64,000 nt of DNA from Rhodocollybia butyracea (taxonomy: Eukaryota > Basidiomycota > Agaricomycetes > Agaricales > Omphalotaceae): positions 186,001-250,000 of the forward strand of contig JADNRY010000012.1 in assembly GCA_015501585.1 (NCBI GenBank). Direction: 5' to 3'. This document shows positions 12,806 to 25,286 of the stretch, one piece after another. The notes below the pieces were generated by a model that made no database searches, was not told where the DNA came from, and worked only from the letters and a program-made list of their open reading frames with translations. Every line of letters starts with the position of its first letter. Positions within the stretch are counted from its first letter, which is position 1. The translations under genes were made by a program, and so were the position numbers.

Positions 12806-14096
12806 TTATAGCAAACCTATTCTCTCCCTTACTTCCATCATCGTAACCTCCGATTTTACGCGCGCCTTGTCAGCTCCCTCCTGCGCAACTCGTCTCAAAT
12901 ACTCCTTGTCCATCTTGAGCCTCTCGTACTCTTTCCTCGGTCCTTTCAGCATCTCCACTACAGCCTCAGTCACATCTGCCTTCAAAGCACCATGATTTTT
13001 CCCAACATATCCTGAAACCGTCTTATTTACGTCTTCATCATTGCACGCGGCGAGGATTGTGAGCAAGTTGGCTGTTCCAGGTCGATTAACGGGGTCGTAC
13101 GTGATGCCTGAAATGGAATCGGTTACTGCGGAGCGGATTTTGGATGCGATTTGGGACGAAGAGTCGGTAAGGAGGATACGGGATGAAGCGTCGGGTGCGG
13201 ATTTGGACATTTTGGAGGTTGGGTCGCGGAGAGACAGGATACGTTTTGAGGAAGCTGAAGGATATCATAAGACCAGGATACAAAATATAAGAAGCATACG
13301 AACTGCTTAGTTGAGTAGGTAACGGAAAAAGTTGACGTTTGGCTTTAAAATTCCGGTTAAACTGGTCTGCGATAACACGAGAAAGTTCTAAATGTTGCGT
13401 TTGATCATCTCCTACGGGGACGTGAGTTGCCCTACTATATCATCAGACTAGATATTCTTGAGAATAAAACAATGGAAACGCACTTGTAAAGCAGGATATC
13501 TGCAGCTTGTAATACAGGATATGCAAAAAGTCCAACATTCAACCCAGTTTCATCCATCTCTGCATCGTCTCCTTGATTTTTCGACGCCGCGAGACGTGAT
13601 TTCCATGTCGTCATTCGACGAAGTTTGCCCACTGGAGTGATGCAGTTGAAAATCCATGCTAGTTCGGTATGGTTTGGATTCTACAGAATAAATAATTCAA
13701 AACGCATTCGAAAAGCAAGGGATTGACAAACATGCTCTTGATGAAATATAATAGACCGTGTAGGATCTATACCTATAGCCAAAAGAACCGCTAAAATATC
13801 CGTCCTCGCATCCGAAAGTTGCTTTGGTGGTTGTGGCAAGGTCATGGCGTGCCAGCCAACAATCGAGAAGAGTAGTTCATCTTCGGGTAGAGCATCTCTT
13901 TGCAACTTGACCCAGTTTGCTAAAGCACCAAGGTAGTTGCCTAGCTTTATGTGTTTTAGTATGGAGAAATTTGGCCGAGAGAGAAACGTACGTGTGGTAC
14001 ACCTGTTGGCTGTATCCCAGAGAAAATCACTCGGCGTTTGCTACTATTAGGTTCAGCGATGCTAGTGGAAAATAGTCGACGACATTGGCGTTGCAT
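12806..14096 (-). CDS. MSW1: Tryptophanyl-tRNA synthetase, mitochondrial
   Basis: The start [17 protein letters not shown] is Arg/Ser rich without acidic residues before Glu15, as in mitochondrial presequences. The class I HIGH-type signature appears after splicing as [15 protein letters not shown] and the KMSKS loop is exact ([14 protein letters not shown]). Between them are the usual TrpRS blocks [24 protein letters not shown] and [15 protein letters not shown]. The C-terminal domain ends EVRERIGLL with a stop at 12806. About five introns are removed. The enzyme charges mitochondrial tRNA-Trp. It is transcribed in the same direction as the proline-rich gene only about 85 bp downstream. Length and motifs are complete. 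Confidence 0.92.
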
Positions 14097-14284
14097 GATC
14101 GGAAATTTGGCGCGCAAAAAAATCCACACTAATAAGGTAGGTACAAAGTAGTACATGTTATTATACTTTTACATCTATAAGAATTCTAGCTATTATGCGA
14201 AATGTATACCAACATCATGGAATGCAGATAGCAATCTAGAGGTCAAAAGTCAGAAACAGAAAACAACATGAAAAAAACCAAGGC

Positions 14285-15417
<1,133 letters not shown>

Positions 15418-15488
15418 TGGACGAAAAAATAATAAACGCCGTCGAATACTGAGAATAAGCGCCGTCACTCTTTCATCTATAGCTCACC
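15418..15488. promoter_or_regulatory. Compact bidirectional promoter, DIM1 / eIF2D
   Basis: Only 71 bases separate the start codons of the divergent DIM1 and eIF2D genes. Both core promoters and both leaders must lie here or extend into the partner's 5' coding sequence. No TATA box is obvious. Confidence 0.5.
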
Positions 15489-17565
15489 ATGTTCAAAAAA
15501 CCAGTGAACAATTGGAAAACTTCCTCACCTCTGCGTACCTCTGATAGAAAAAAGTTCAAGCAAATCGTTTCCAAATCGTTCTCCATCACCTCTGAGGAAG
15601 CAGAAAGTCTGGTTCCCGAGGGTATTCTTTCTGTCAAGTTTGCCACTCATCTCAGTGAGCCTGGGGTTGCATATCTCGCCCCAAATGGCGATCCTTTGTG
15701 GTTTTCTCTCGGAAAAGGCGCTGATTTGGAAACGATCGTCCCAACGGTATACACTTTATGGAAACATCCCAAGCTTCTGCCGTTTCTCTCAACCCCAAAG
15801 GCAGTTATTCCCATCCTCAGTGGTGGTGCAGATCTGATGATCCCAGGAGGTAAGTTTAATCTATCTTCTGAACTCGCGGACAAAACTGATTCTAACCTTT
15901 CAAGACAGTGGTGCACTGTCCTCCACTACTTGCTGAGGGACAGCTCGTTTCGATATGCAAATACGAATCTGTCGATGATAATCAAATGATATCTCCCCCG
16001 CTTGCCGTTGGACGAATGGCCATCTCCAGCGATCGCCTTCAGAATAATGCTCAAGACAAGGGAAAGGCTGTTCTCATGCTACATACTTGGAAAGACCATC
16101 TATGGGATTATGGGCTAAAGGGGGAGGTACCTGCGAGCGTTTCGCTCATGTATGAAGTGAATGAGGAGTCGGGTCAAAATGATACCGTTGCTGATGAGAC
16201 ATCACCAGCGCAGGAAGAGGCTTCAGAAACAACCCAGGCTCCGGATACACCAATATACACTTCCGATGAAGTCAGCCAACTTTTACGCCTGGCTGTCGTT
16301 CAGTGTATCGCAAAACACCTCGGCTCACTACCGGCTTCCACATTCCCAATACCAGCCACAATCTTCTACACAACCCACATACTTCCGAACCGACCCAACT
16401 TTCCTGAACTCGTTGTTCCACCATCCTCTGCACCCATAGGCTACTCGCCTTCTAGCGAATCTCCTGGTCCGGATCCCTACAGCATAACTATCAGAAACTC
16501 TTCGCACAAGTCTTTGAGCGCGTTTCTGAAGATTGTAGAGAAATCTTCGTTGATATCAACCAAGGCACCACAGAAGCATTCGGCTCAGACCGATGTGCTA
16601 ATCACTTCAGTGAATGCATTGCATCCCGATGTCCAGACGCATCACACGTTCGTTACCGTCGGCGAGGTCGAGGCTAAGGCTGCGAAAAAGACGTTGAGGG
16701 AAGAGAAGGAGCGAGAACAGCGCGCTACTGCTAGTGCCGAAATGGAAGTCCGGGAACTGTGGAAACCGCACTCGACTAGTGTGGATCTTTTCGAGGGTAT
16801 GGGCGCGAGGTTCGTAGTCTCCCTTTGTATTGATTACTTGCAAAGCGAATTTTCCTCATCTTAGTACTTCAAACCTATACTCCGTTTCGGAGGTCCGCTC
16901 TTTGCTCAATACCTACATTGCTACTGAGCAATTGGTCAATCCTCACGATCAAGCTTACATCAACGTCGATGCACGGCTGGCTTTTTGTATCGCATCAAAA
17001 GGGAAACCATCTAAGAATAAGAACAAAGCTTCATCTTCAGAACTAGAATCTACCGAAGTAGAATTCCTGAAACGAGATGAATTGATGAAGAAAGTCATGG
17101 ATAAGATGCAGAGTTGGTATGAAGTGAAGGCCGAGGGTTTTGAGGTAGTCAAGTGTGTATACATCCTCATAAACCCACATTTTACTGACCATTCTTTCGG
17201 AATAGGAAAGGCAAACTTTCTCCGATCCAAGTCGTGACGAAGATACGCCAGGGACGTAAGGCTTCGACATTAATCACTGGTGTTGAGCCCTTTAACATCG
17301 TGCCGGACAACATGGCTGAAGATTTGCGGAAAATTTGCGCGGGAGCGACCTCGAGTGCGTTTCTTCGTTACGTCGAAGGATACAGAATTTTCTGTGCTTA
17401 CTTCTTCTTGGATTCACAGTCTCCCCAGTTCCCGGCAAACCTGCCAACTCTGGCATGGAAGTCCTCGTGCAAGGAAAGCAATCCAGGGCTATTGTGGATT
17501 ATCTGCTCGAGAAGGGCGTGCCAAAGAGATGGATCGAGGTGCACGATCTGGTCGGGAAAAAGTGA
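15489..17565 (+). CDS. TMA64: Translation initiation factor eIF2D (Tma64/ligatin)
   Basis: The protein begins MFKKPVNNWKTSSPLR. Residues ~1-170 match the N-terminal DUF1947/PUA region (LSVKFATHLSEPGVAYL, then PVIPILSGGADLMIPG). An acidic linker and a conserved block with EVSQLLRLAVVQCI follow. A SWIB/MDM2-like region starts LYSVSEVRSLLNTYI and contains VNPHDQAYINVD. The C-terminal SUI1 domain has SPIQVVTKIRQGRKASTLIT and ends AIVDYLLEKGVPKRWIEVHD. eIF2D binds the 40S P site and works in ribosome recycling and non-canonical initiation. Four or five introns were removed. The domain order is the full eIF2D order. It is divergent from DIM1. Confidence 0.92.
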
Positions 17566-18102
17566 TGAAGCGGTCGTTCGCATTGGATATCTTCGTATCG
17601 ATTTTGAACGTGTGGTGATATAGATCGTGATGCTCTTCTGCTTAGACCTAGGCATGCACGAAAAGTTCATGGACTTCTGTTTCGTATGATCAACTATCAG
17701 TGGAACATCAGAATGTATTGTTCGGGGAACAGTACTGTGGCGAACAATTCTGTAGATGTAAAGACTATGTTATCTCGTAGGCAAGGTCTTTTCCCGGTTC
17801 TGAGGTCCGGCAAGTTCGCCTTCCTCTGGAATGACAAGGTATAAGGATATATCGCAATAAGCGCGTTGAGGGTTGAGAAACGGCAATCAAATCCTGGCCG
17901 CGGCATAAGCAAGTTGAGCCATGACCCAAAATATTTTCGTTTGCTGCCTGCCTCAGAATCTTCATTCATGATAGGGACCGGATCAATAATTGACCACAGA
18001 GATTGTCTTAACTTCTCCCCTCTTTCGACAGTATATGATCTCTACCGTCAGCTAGAAATTTATCTCATAGATGGAATAGTAGTTTTAGTCATATCCGGAC
18101 TT

Positions 18103-18136
18103 AGAAGGCAAAGCGTTCTATAGCTATCACGTGCCA
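18103..18136 (+). repeat. 34-bp direct repeat, left copy
   Basis: Starts AGAAGGCAAAGCG and ends CTATCACGTGCCA. It matches 20739-20772 with one mismatch. It contains the palindrome CACGTG, a typical basic helix-loop-helix binding core. Confidence 0.8.
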
Positions 18137-18259
18137 CTAACTCGCATTTCCCACACTCTTTCACGCCAGTGACGCCACTGTGCCACATCCAACTCGACAA
18201 CCCAAGCTGACCTTGAGGTTCAGTACCAGTAGTCCTCGCCCAGCCAATGTAAAGATGTC

Positions 18260-18361
18260 TGTGTTGCCTGCTTACTCAGACGTTCATGTGTTCGCATCTG
18301 ACGAGGCTCCTTTGTGTTGCCTGCTTACTCAGACGTTCATGTGTTCGCATCTGACGAGGCT
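18260..18361 (+). repeat. 53-bp tandem duplication
   Basis: Bases 18260-18308 recur exactly at 18313-18361, a 49-bp identity with a 53-bp period. Because 53 is not a multiple of three, any frame crossing it would be broken. Perfect identity suggests a recent event. Confidence 0.9.
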
Positions 18362-20738
18362 TACATGTGCTCAACCTTCATTTCGATGGTGGTCTACCGT
18401 CTGTCAAGTAACCGGACGTCATTCAAAATCGGGTTCGACGCACCATATTCATTCCTGATTGGTGAGGAATTGTTTTGCCACTGAAGCTGAAAGATACTGT
18501 GTCAGAGACGTGTCAGCTTTGTAGCTTCGCTCTTCACGGCTCATCCGGTTGCCAAACATTTGGTGGCTGCAGCCAGACTGAGCAATTCATACTTTTGCTA
18601 CCTCTGAAGCGCGGTTCAACCTTTGACATCAAGAACTTTAAACTGGCGGAGCGAGCCCTAGCGAGCCTCAGCGGCGAAGTCGAGTTCAGTGGTCAAAAGT
18701 CGCAATTACAAATGACGGTGCAGTCTTCTCTATAGATTATTGCCGACTTTAGGTAAGGCTTCTTACAGGAAAGTGAAAGTATTTCTCGTACCAATACCAT
18801 ATTGGGCCAATTAGGCAACCCTAACCTTACTTTGATGGTGCGCATTGATATGTTTCCGTGGACAGCGGGTATGTCATCATGACAGAGATATCTGAAAAGC
18901 CTCCGCCGTTCCTCAGGCTGGGGTACAGATGGGCGGTGGCTCAGACCACCGGAGGCGCTTGACCCCCAGAATATGAGCAGAGGTGACCAACCATGTTTGA
19001 TGCTTCGCTGAAACCCGGCAACCAGTCATGTCGAATTCCGCCCAATTGTGAAGTAGGTGCGCGCACACTGAGTCCTGAACCATCTGTGTCAGCGAAACCT
19101 CGCGTGAAAAGGTCACTTCCTCCGCCAACAAGAGTATGCGATCTACCCTGGCCAAGCCATCCAGCAAGCAGGCCACCGGAACAGGTAGACGGGCCAAGCA
19201 CCAACCTGAGGTCATTTTACTAACCAGCCCACATGTACTAAGATTTATATACTACTAAGCACTGGGCTGCAATTGTGGTCAAACGGGACAGAAAATGGCT
19301 GACAATTCTCAGGATGTTCTCAGTATCTCAACAGTATGTCAGATAGCCTGAAGGTGAAGGTGGTCATGAACAAAGATGCCGTCCCTGTCGTGCTTCTAAG
19401 CTGCTACCTGAGTCAAAATTGAAACCAGTTCGCAGTAACCGTCATACTTCGTGTCTCTGAACTTTTCAGCAGAAAGAAAGCATACTCGGTATGCAACTAC
19501 AAAAGTGATGTTCTTGGAACCAGGTGTTTCCCCGAAGGGCAAAACCGGCACCGTACCAGCCATCCAGCTCTGGGTCGTGTCATCCGATCTCACAGCTCTG
19601 TTGAAGGGCTCAAAGCTTTCAAGTGATGTCAGGAAACTTGCAAAAGTTGCCTCTGACCATCACAGTAAGATATATCCTGGTTCATGGATTGTAATCCGGA
19701 CAAACATCTGCTCACAAATGTTGTGAACGATACTGTTGTCTTCAACGACATTGCTGGCAGGGATCACGCCAAGAAGCGGCTGGGAGTACTATCTGGTCTG
19801 TTCCAAGAATCCCTTCCCAGCCCAGGTCTGCTTGTTTGTAACCAAGCAGAGCAGCCGGCGGCTCACCGTCGACTTCACGAAGTAATTTTTTTTGCACAGT
19901 ATGGAAGGTCTAGCTCACTTGTCAAGTCCCTACACTACTCGTACTAAATCTTACCTTTATTTATAACTTGGAGGTGTTCTACCAGGTCTTATGGGTATGA
20001 CATTGTCTCGGATACGCCATCCACCGACACTAGCACAGAACCAACCTTTGTGTAGAACAATGTTTTTCTCTATTCTATCCTAACTGGCACATTCAACCCA
20101 TTCTCCACCAGCTTACCCCAAGAATTTCTGCAAGGAAAATGCAAAGGTTTGGCCCTTTGCCGCTTGCGGCCTTCCCCCTCAGTCATATATAGATTATATA
20201 TCATGTTCTGTCGTATTACTTGGTGTGCCATCGTGGATAACGGTTTCCTTGCTACATTGCCAGTCCTGAGTCAATCTGCCGCTGGTCGCAGACCCATGAT
20301 TCAACAAGAAGGTCATGGACTTGTGTATATGACACTTCGAAGTCCACCGAGCAGCTGAAATGGACTTGATCAGCCTTTTAAAATTACATGGCATAACAGA
20401 GCTCAGCAGACGTTTGGACTCTGGATCAACTGACCGTCATTCAGAGTTTGATATCCCGTGTTCAGGCTTGTTCAGGCTTGTTCAGGGGCAGGACCGACAA
20501 GTTCGCTACCTTTTGGTATGGTCGGGGTTTAAACCTTAAATAATGGCCAAATGACGAAGTGAGTCCTCAGTCAAGTGACGAGGCAATACTGTTTGGAAAT
20601 TGTAGCTCAGGCGTCAGAGGCCTCAATATTTTCCTGGGAATTCTCACTCATTCTAAGACTAACGCTAAAGCATAGAATTTTTCTCTCTTTTCAAGAGTAA
20701 ACTTGCAGTAAACTAGGTGGGAATTATCTAGAACTTCA

Positions 20739-20772
20739 AGAAGGCAAAGCGTTCGATAGCTATCACGTGCCA
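20739..20772 (+). repeat. 34-bp direct repeat, right copy
   Basis: Matches 18103-18136 with a single T/G difference, in the same orientation, 2.6 kb away. It also carries CACGTG. Flanking sequences of the two copies are not obviously alike. Confidence 0.8.
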
Positions 20773-21679
20773 GGCTACCACCGCCGATGCGCTCAAGTTA
20801 TCATTACGTAATCTCCGCTATCACTCAAAGTCAGTAGCTGGTCCGTAAACCCACGAACCTATCATATCTCCAACTTCAAGCATCTCGGGCTCCTCTATAT
20901 TGCATAACTTTCCAGGAACAATGAACAATGTGACAAGTATCTGCATTAAAAATGGTGTTTCTTTGCAGCAATCATTCCAACAGCTCCATTAAATGAAAAT
21001 CTTAGCTATCCGCAAAATCCACTCTCTACGGTGGACCGGTTGCGTCTGAAAGAGGTCGAAGAAGACGATTATCAAATTGTACATTGCACGTAATACTTGG
21101 GACGTCTGATTACTCGATTTATGATCGCAAAAGATTCCCAAGTTCCCGAAACTACATCCAGGTCATCCAAAACATAGTAAGTGTTGCTACTGAACTGTGG
21201 AATACAGTTCATGTACTTGATGTCTGAAAAATACGGTAGAATATTGACCCTCGCTGTATTGTATACAGCGGGAAGGCTGGTTACTTTTACTCTCTTCCCT
21301 TCTCTTCCCTTCCCTTCCCGTCTGATTCAAGTTATGAGTAGTTAGAAGACCACTATTCTATGACTTCTCAGGGCAGCCTGGCCACCAGGTGCTTCTATCG
21401 ATAACGTGGATCATAACAGTACATTGCAGTTCAATGACAAGTCGGCACTGTTGGCCACTGTTTGTTTGTAGCAAGGTCTGGCTGGAGCTTGCAATACAGA
21501 AACGGTGATTACAGGCACACCGAACTCCCAGAATTCCTACAGAAGCAGAACCCGTCATTTGAGCTCCAAACACAGTACACTCAAAAGCCGTAACTTTATC
21601 AGTTGTGTGCCTATAATAACAGGACTCAGAGTCCAGATTGCACTTTTCGCCTTCGCTTACAAACCCAAGTGCCTTGAAG

Positions 21680-24600
21680 ATGGAAACCGTCTCCGAATTT
21701 AAACCACCACTAAGTGAGTGCGGTGCCTCATCCACTAGTACTTTTTGCTGACAGACAGCACTTGTGTAGGCCAAAGTGTTGGATATGGTATTGTTGTCGG
21801 TACGTCTGTTCCCACGATGGATTCTTTTGAGAGCTACATTCGTTTGTCTTAACAGGCGTCGGTTTCTTCTTCGCGGGAACGATGCTCATCTTAACCTACT
21901 TGCAATCACGATATACGGGTATTTCTCTCCGATCTTCTGAGGAATTCACGGTGAGTTAACCTCAGCGCATCGCAGTAATGGATGTGACTGACCTTCCATC
22001 TAGAGTGCATCTAGAAATGTTAAGGTCAATAGCATTCCTCTTTGCGAAAAGGAGAATGAAGATACTTACTCTGCACTGGTTGGAAGCCTGGACTAGTCGC
22101 TTGTGGGATGTGCGTGTAACAAGATATCATATCGCAAACCTATTTCTCACTGTGTTCGTTAGAATCAGCGCCTGGACACACTCTACGACGCTTCTACAAT
22201 CTAGCACGGCAGCATATACCTTTGGTGTCAGTGGGCCATGGTACGCATGCAATAATCGACTATTCTTCTATTTTATCGAGGTCCGACTTGGGCTTTTGTA
22301 GGTGGTTTGCCGTAGGCGGGACTATCCAATTAGCAATCTTCGCCATGGTTGCCGCACAGGTAAAGTTAAAAGCGAATGGTGCCCATACTTTCCTGGAAGT
22401 AAGCAGGCAACTCTATTGTGCCTTTCGTCTGGCTCTTAACCTCTTCCGTAGATCGTTCAAGTGCGCTTTGGGACCGGCGCTCATATACTGTTCACATTTT
22501 ACGGCCTTGTCTGTAATCTTGTTGTCTGCGGGTCTCTGTTACGTGCGTACTTGTTTCCGATTTGAGTACCTATCTGACAGTAAGAACAGTCGGGGGATCG
22601 GCCACAGTAACCGCCTTGACAGGCATGAATACCGGTACTAAGAACCTCTTTTTAGCTTGCCTTCCCTTACCTATATGATACTCAGATGCTGCATGTATGC
22701 TACTTCCAATCAGCATCGCCGCGTATGTCCTAGTGGGGTCAGTTATTTGAAGGTGGTCTCTGCATTATGTTCTATTGAACTTTTCGCAGTGGCTTACGAG
22801 CAACGTTCATATGCGATTGGAGCCACACAGTAATTCTATTTGTTGTTATCTATATCGTTCGTACTCCTCTGTTTCAAGGCTCCGATACTAACATCAACTC
22901 TAGTTCGTATTCAGAACCTAGTGAGTTTTCCACAGCTCATTATGACACATGGCCATTCTTAGGGCATATTCAGTGGTACATCACCGGCAACCCAGGGTGT
23001 CTCTGGCCTGTTTGACCTTCTTCAGGCGGCGTCAACTACTACGCCCATGGAAGGGAATTACGACGGAAGCTACTTAACTATGAAATCGAACCAGGGCCTG
23101 GTCTTCGGCGTAGCCACCATCCTTAGTGGTTTTGCAGGTGTCTTCTGTGATCAAGGTGGCTCCCTCATAAAATAGGCACTCAAAGTCACTAAATATTAAT
23201 TATACAGGTTACTGGCAGCGTGTAAGCTTTCCAAAATTATTAGAGCACGATTCTGTCCTGAAGAAACCCAGGCCATTGCCAGTAATCCAATGTCGACTAC
23301 GAAGGCCTATGCGAGTTAATTGTACTCTCCCCCAACTTCAGAATTCTAATGGCTTCGATTTCTAGATGGTAGGGGGTTTATCCTGGTTTGCTGTGCCTTT
23401 CGCCTTTGCTTCTTGCCTGGGTCTTTCTGCAAGAGGTCTCATTAACAACGTCTGTCGCCTGTCCTCTCGCTCTACCATTTCGAAATTCGAGGTTTGACAA
23501 GATACACAGCCGAATTTTCCCACATACCCTAACCCATTATCGGCTTCTCAAGCAAGCGCAGGTCTTGCAGCTCCTGCTGCTGCTGTGGTCCTCATGGGAA
23601 AAGGAGGTGCGGTGGCCGTGCTTTTGGTATGCTGTCTGCCTTCCAGAATCGCAACTAGTTAAGTAAGAGCTTCTCATCAGATCGTTTTTATGGCCGTCAC
23701 TTCCGCTGCAAGTGCGGAGTTGATTGCCGTCTCTAGTCTTTTGTGAGTGATCTATGTGTCCAGTTTACTTTCGCCGGCATTAATTCCAATCCTACAGTTC
23801 GTACGAGTATGAGTTTCAAAACACATACACGATGGAGCTTGTAACTGACAGATCTTCGTTTATAGTATATATCGAACGTATTTGAGGTCGAACGCAAAAG
23901 GACCAGAAATCCTCAAAGTGTCTCAATATTTTATTTGCTTTTGGGCAGTATGGATGGGTGCATGGGCAATAATCGTATATTATTCATTCAAATATAAACG
24001 TGATAAATCTCCTAACTTCACTCCATATTAGCTTAATAAAGCAGGAGTAGATCTCGGTTGGGTAAGTAACATATGAACTTCAACCATTCGCAATGCAGCT
24101 CACTTAAAGTCGAATCGACAGCTGTTCTACGTCCAGTAAGTCATTTCCAGTCGGAATATAGATTGCCATCACAAAATAACAACCATCACAGAGGAGTTCT
24201 ACTCAGCCCTGCAGTGATCCCCATCACGCTGACGGTGTCATGGAGCAAATTGACGAAGCCTGCAGTTATCCTTGGTGCGCGAACCTGTTCTTCTAGCGGA
24301 ACCTGTAAAATCTAAACCTTGACCTGAAGGCCCTATTATCGGCTCAGTCCTAGGGATGGCTGCATGGATGATAGGGTGTTGGAAGATCCTTGGTGCGTTA
24401 TTGTTTCTGGCCAAGTGCGCTTGTAACCAAATTCACATCAGGTAGTATCAACATGAAAAATCTGGCAAATCCGTACTCTGCAGTGTGCAGCGGACTAACT
24501 GGTTTGCTGTTTTCTGGGATCGTCACAGTCTGCGTGTCACTTTGGAGTTAGTTATTTTTCTTGTTTTGAAAACAGACCTCTGATGAATTCAGGCCCCGCG

Positions 24601-25150
24601 AAATACGACTTTAAAGGAACTCAAGGGATTGCTAATTTGGATAGTGCAGACTCTCCCACTGATACTGGAAATAGTACTTTGGACGAAGAAAAAGCTGATG
24701 TTATTCACGTTCAAGAAACTGAAATCGATCGGGAAGTAGTCCTTTTAGCCAATGGAGATGTCGTGGATACTTCTGTCCTGAAAGCAAGCTTCAAGAGAGC
24801 GGTACTGTATTCTCTAGTGTTTACTCTCATTGTCACCATAATAGGTGAGCTTCCGGGTCAATATTTCTGACCCACTTTCTAATCATCAGAATGAAGTGCC
24901 ACTCCCAATGTTTTTTTCGCATTATGTGTATAGCAAACAATTCTTCACCTTCTGGACATCAGTGGGCATGTGAGCACAGATACCTTAAGCTTGGGTAACG
25001 ATTGTATGCTAACAACCGTTATTCAATTCTAGCATTTGGGTCCTTTTGAGTGGTTTTTTCTCGGTGCTCCTTCCCATTTGGGAATCAAAGCAGGGAATTA
25101 TAGTCATAGGAATGGGTTGCTATAAATCACTGGGTAGGCGCGATAGTTGA
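21680..25150 (+). CDS. DUR3: Urea active transporter (DUR3-type sodium/solute symporter family)
   Basis: A heavily interrupted gene (about 20 introns) whose exons assemble into a multi-pass membrane protein of about 650 residues. It starts METVSEFKPPLSQSVGYG. Diagnostic DUR3 blocks are GVGFFFAGTMLILTYLQSRY, SAWTHSTTLLQSSTAAY, TALTGMNT, GGLRATFICDWSHTVILF, GVSGLFDLLQAAS, GFAGVFCDQGYWQR and VFMAVTSAASAELIAVSSL. The end has PLPMFFSHYVYSKQFFTFW and a stop at 25148-25150. DUR3 proteins import urea, and sometimes polyamines, across the plasma membrane and are usually induced when preferred nitrogen is scarce. One intron (donor near 23311) appears to be GC-AG. No frame break was found. It converges with the GH30 gene, with about 135 bp between stops. 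Confidence 0.92.
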
Positions 25151-25286
25151 AAACTCACTTGTTCTACAGTACAAAGATACAAAATACAAATATGTCATAA
25201 AGTCATCAATGTTCTTTTACCCCATAGGTAGCGATTTATCCAAGATGTCACCGAGAGCCCAATTAAGACACTAACATGAAACAGTC

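Larger units (their letters stand above)
17566..21679. other. 4.1 kb gene-poor region with repeats
   Basis: No gene could be assembled. Open frames at 18475-18735, 19451-19726 and 19684-19947 have no recognisable domain; they could be relics of decayed genes. The stretch contains a 53-bp tandem duplication (18260-18361), a pair of 34-bp direct repeats (18103-18136 and 20739-20772), a triple 11-bp repeat near 20460-20487 and a pyrimidine run near 21290-21320. Confidence 0.45.

Noticed and set aside
21358..21774. Minus-strand 138-codon ORF with several Cys residues
   Set aside because: It overlaps the first DUR3 exon in antisense and has no recognisable domain or splice support.
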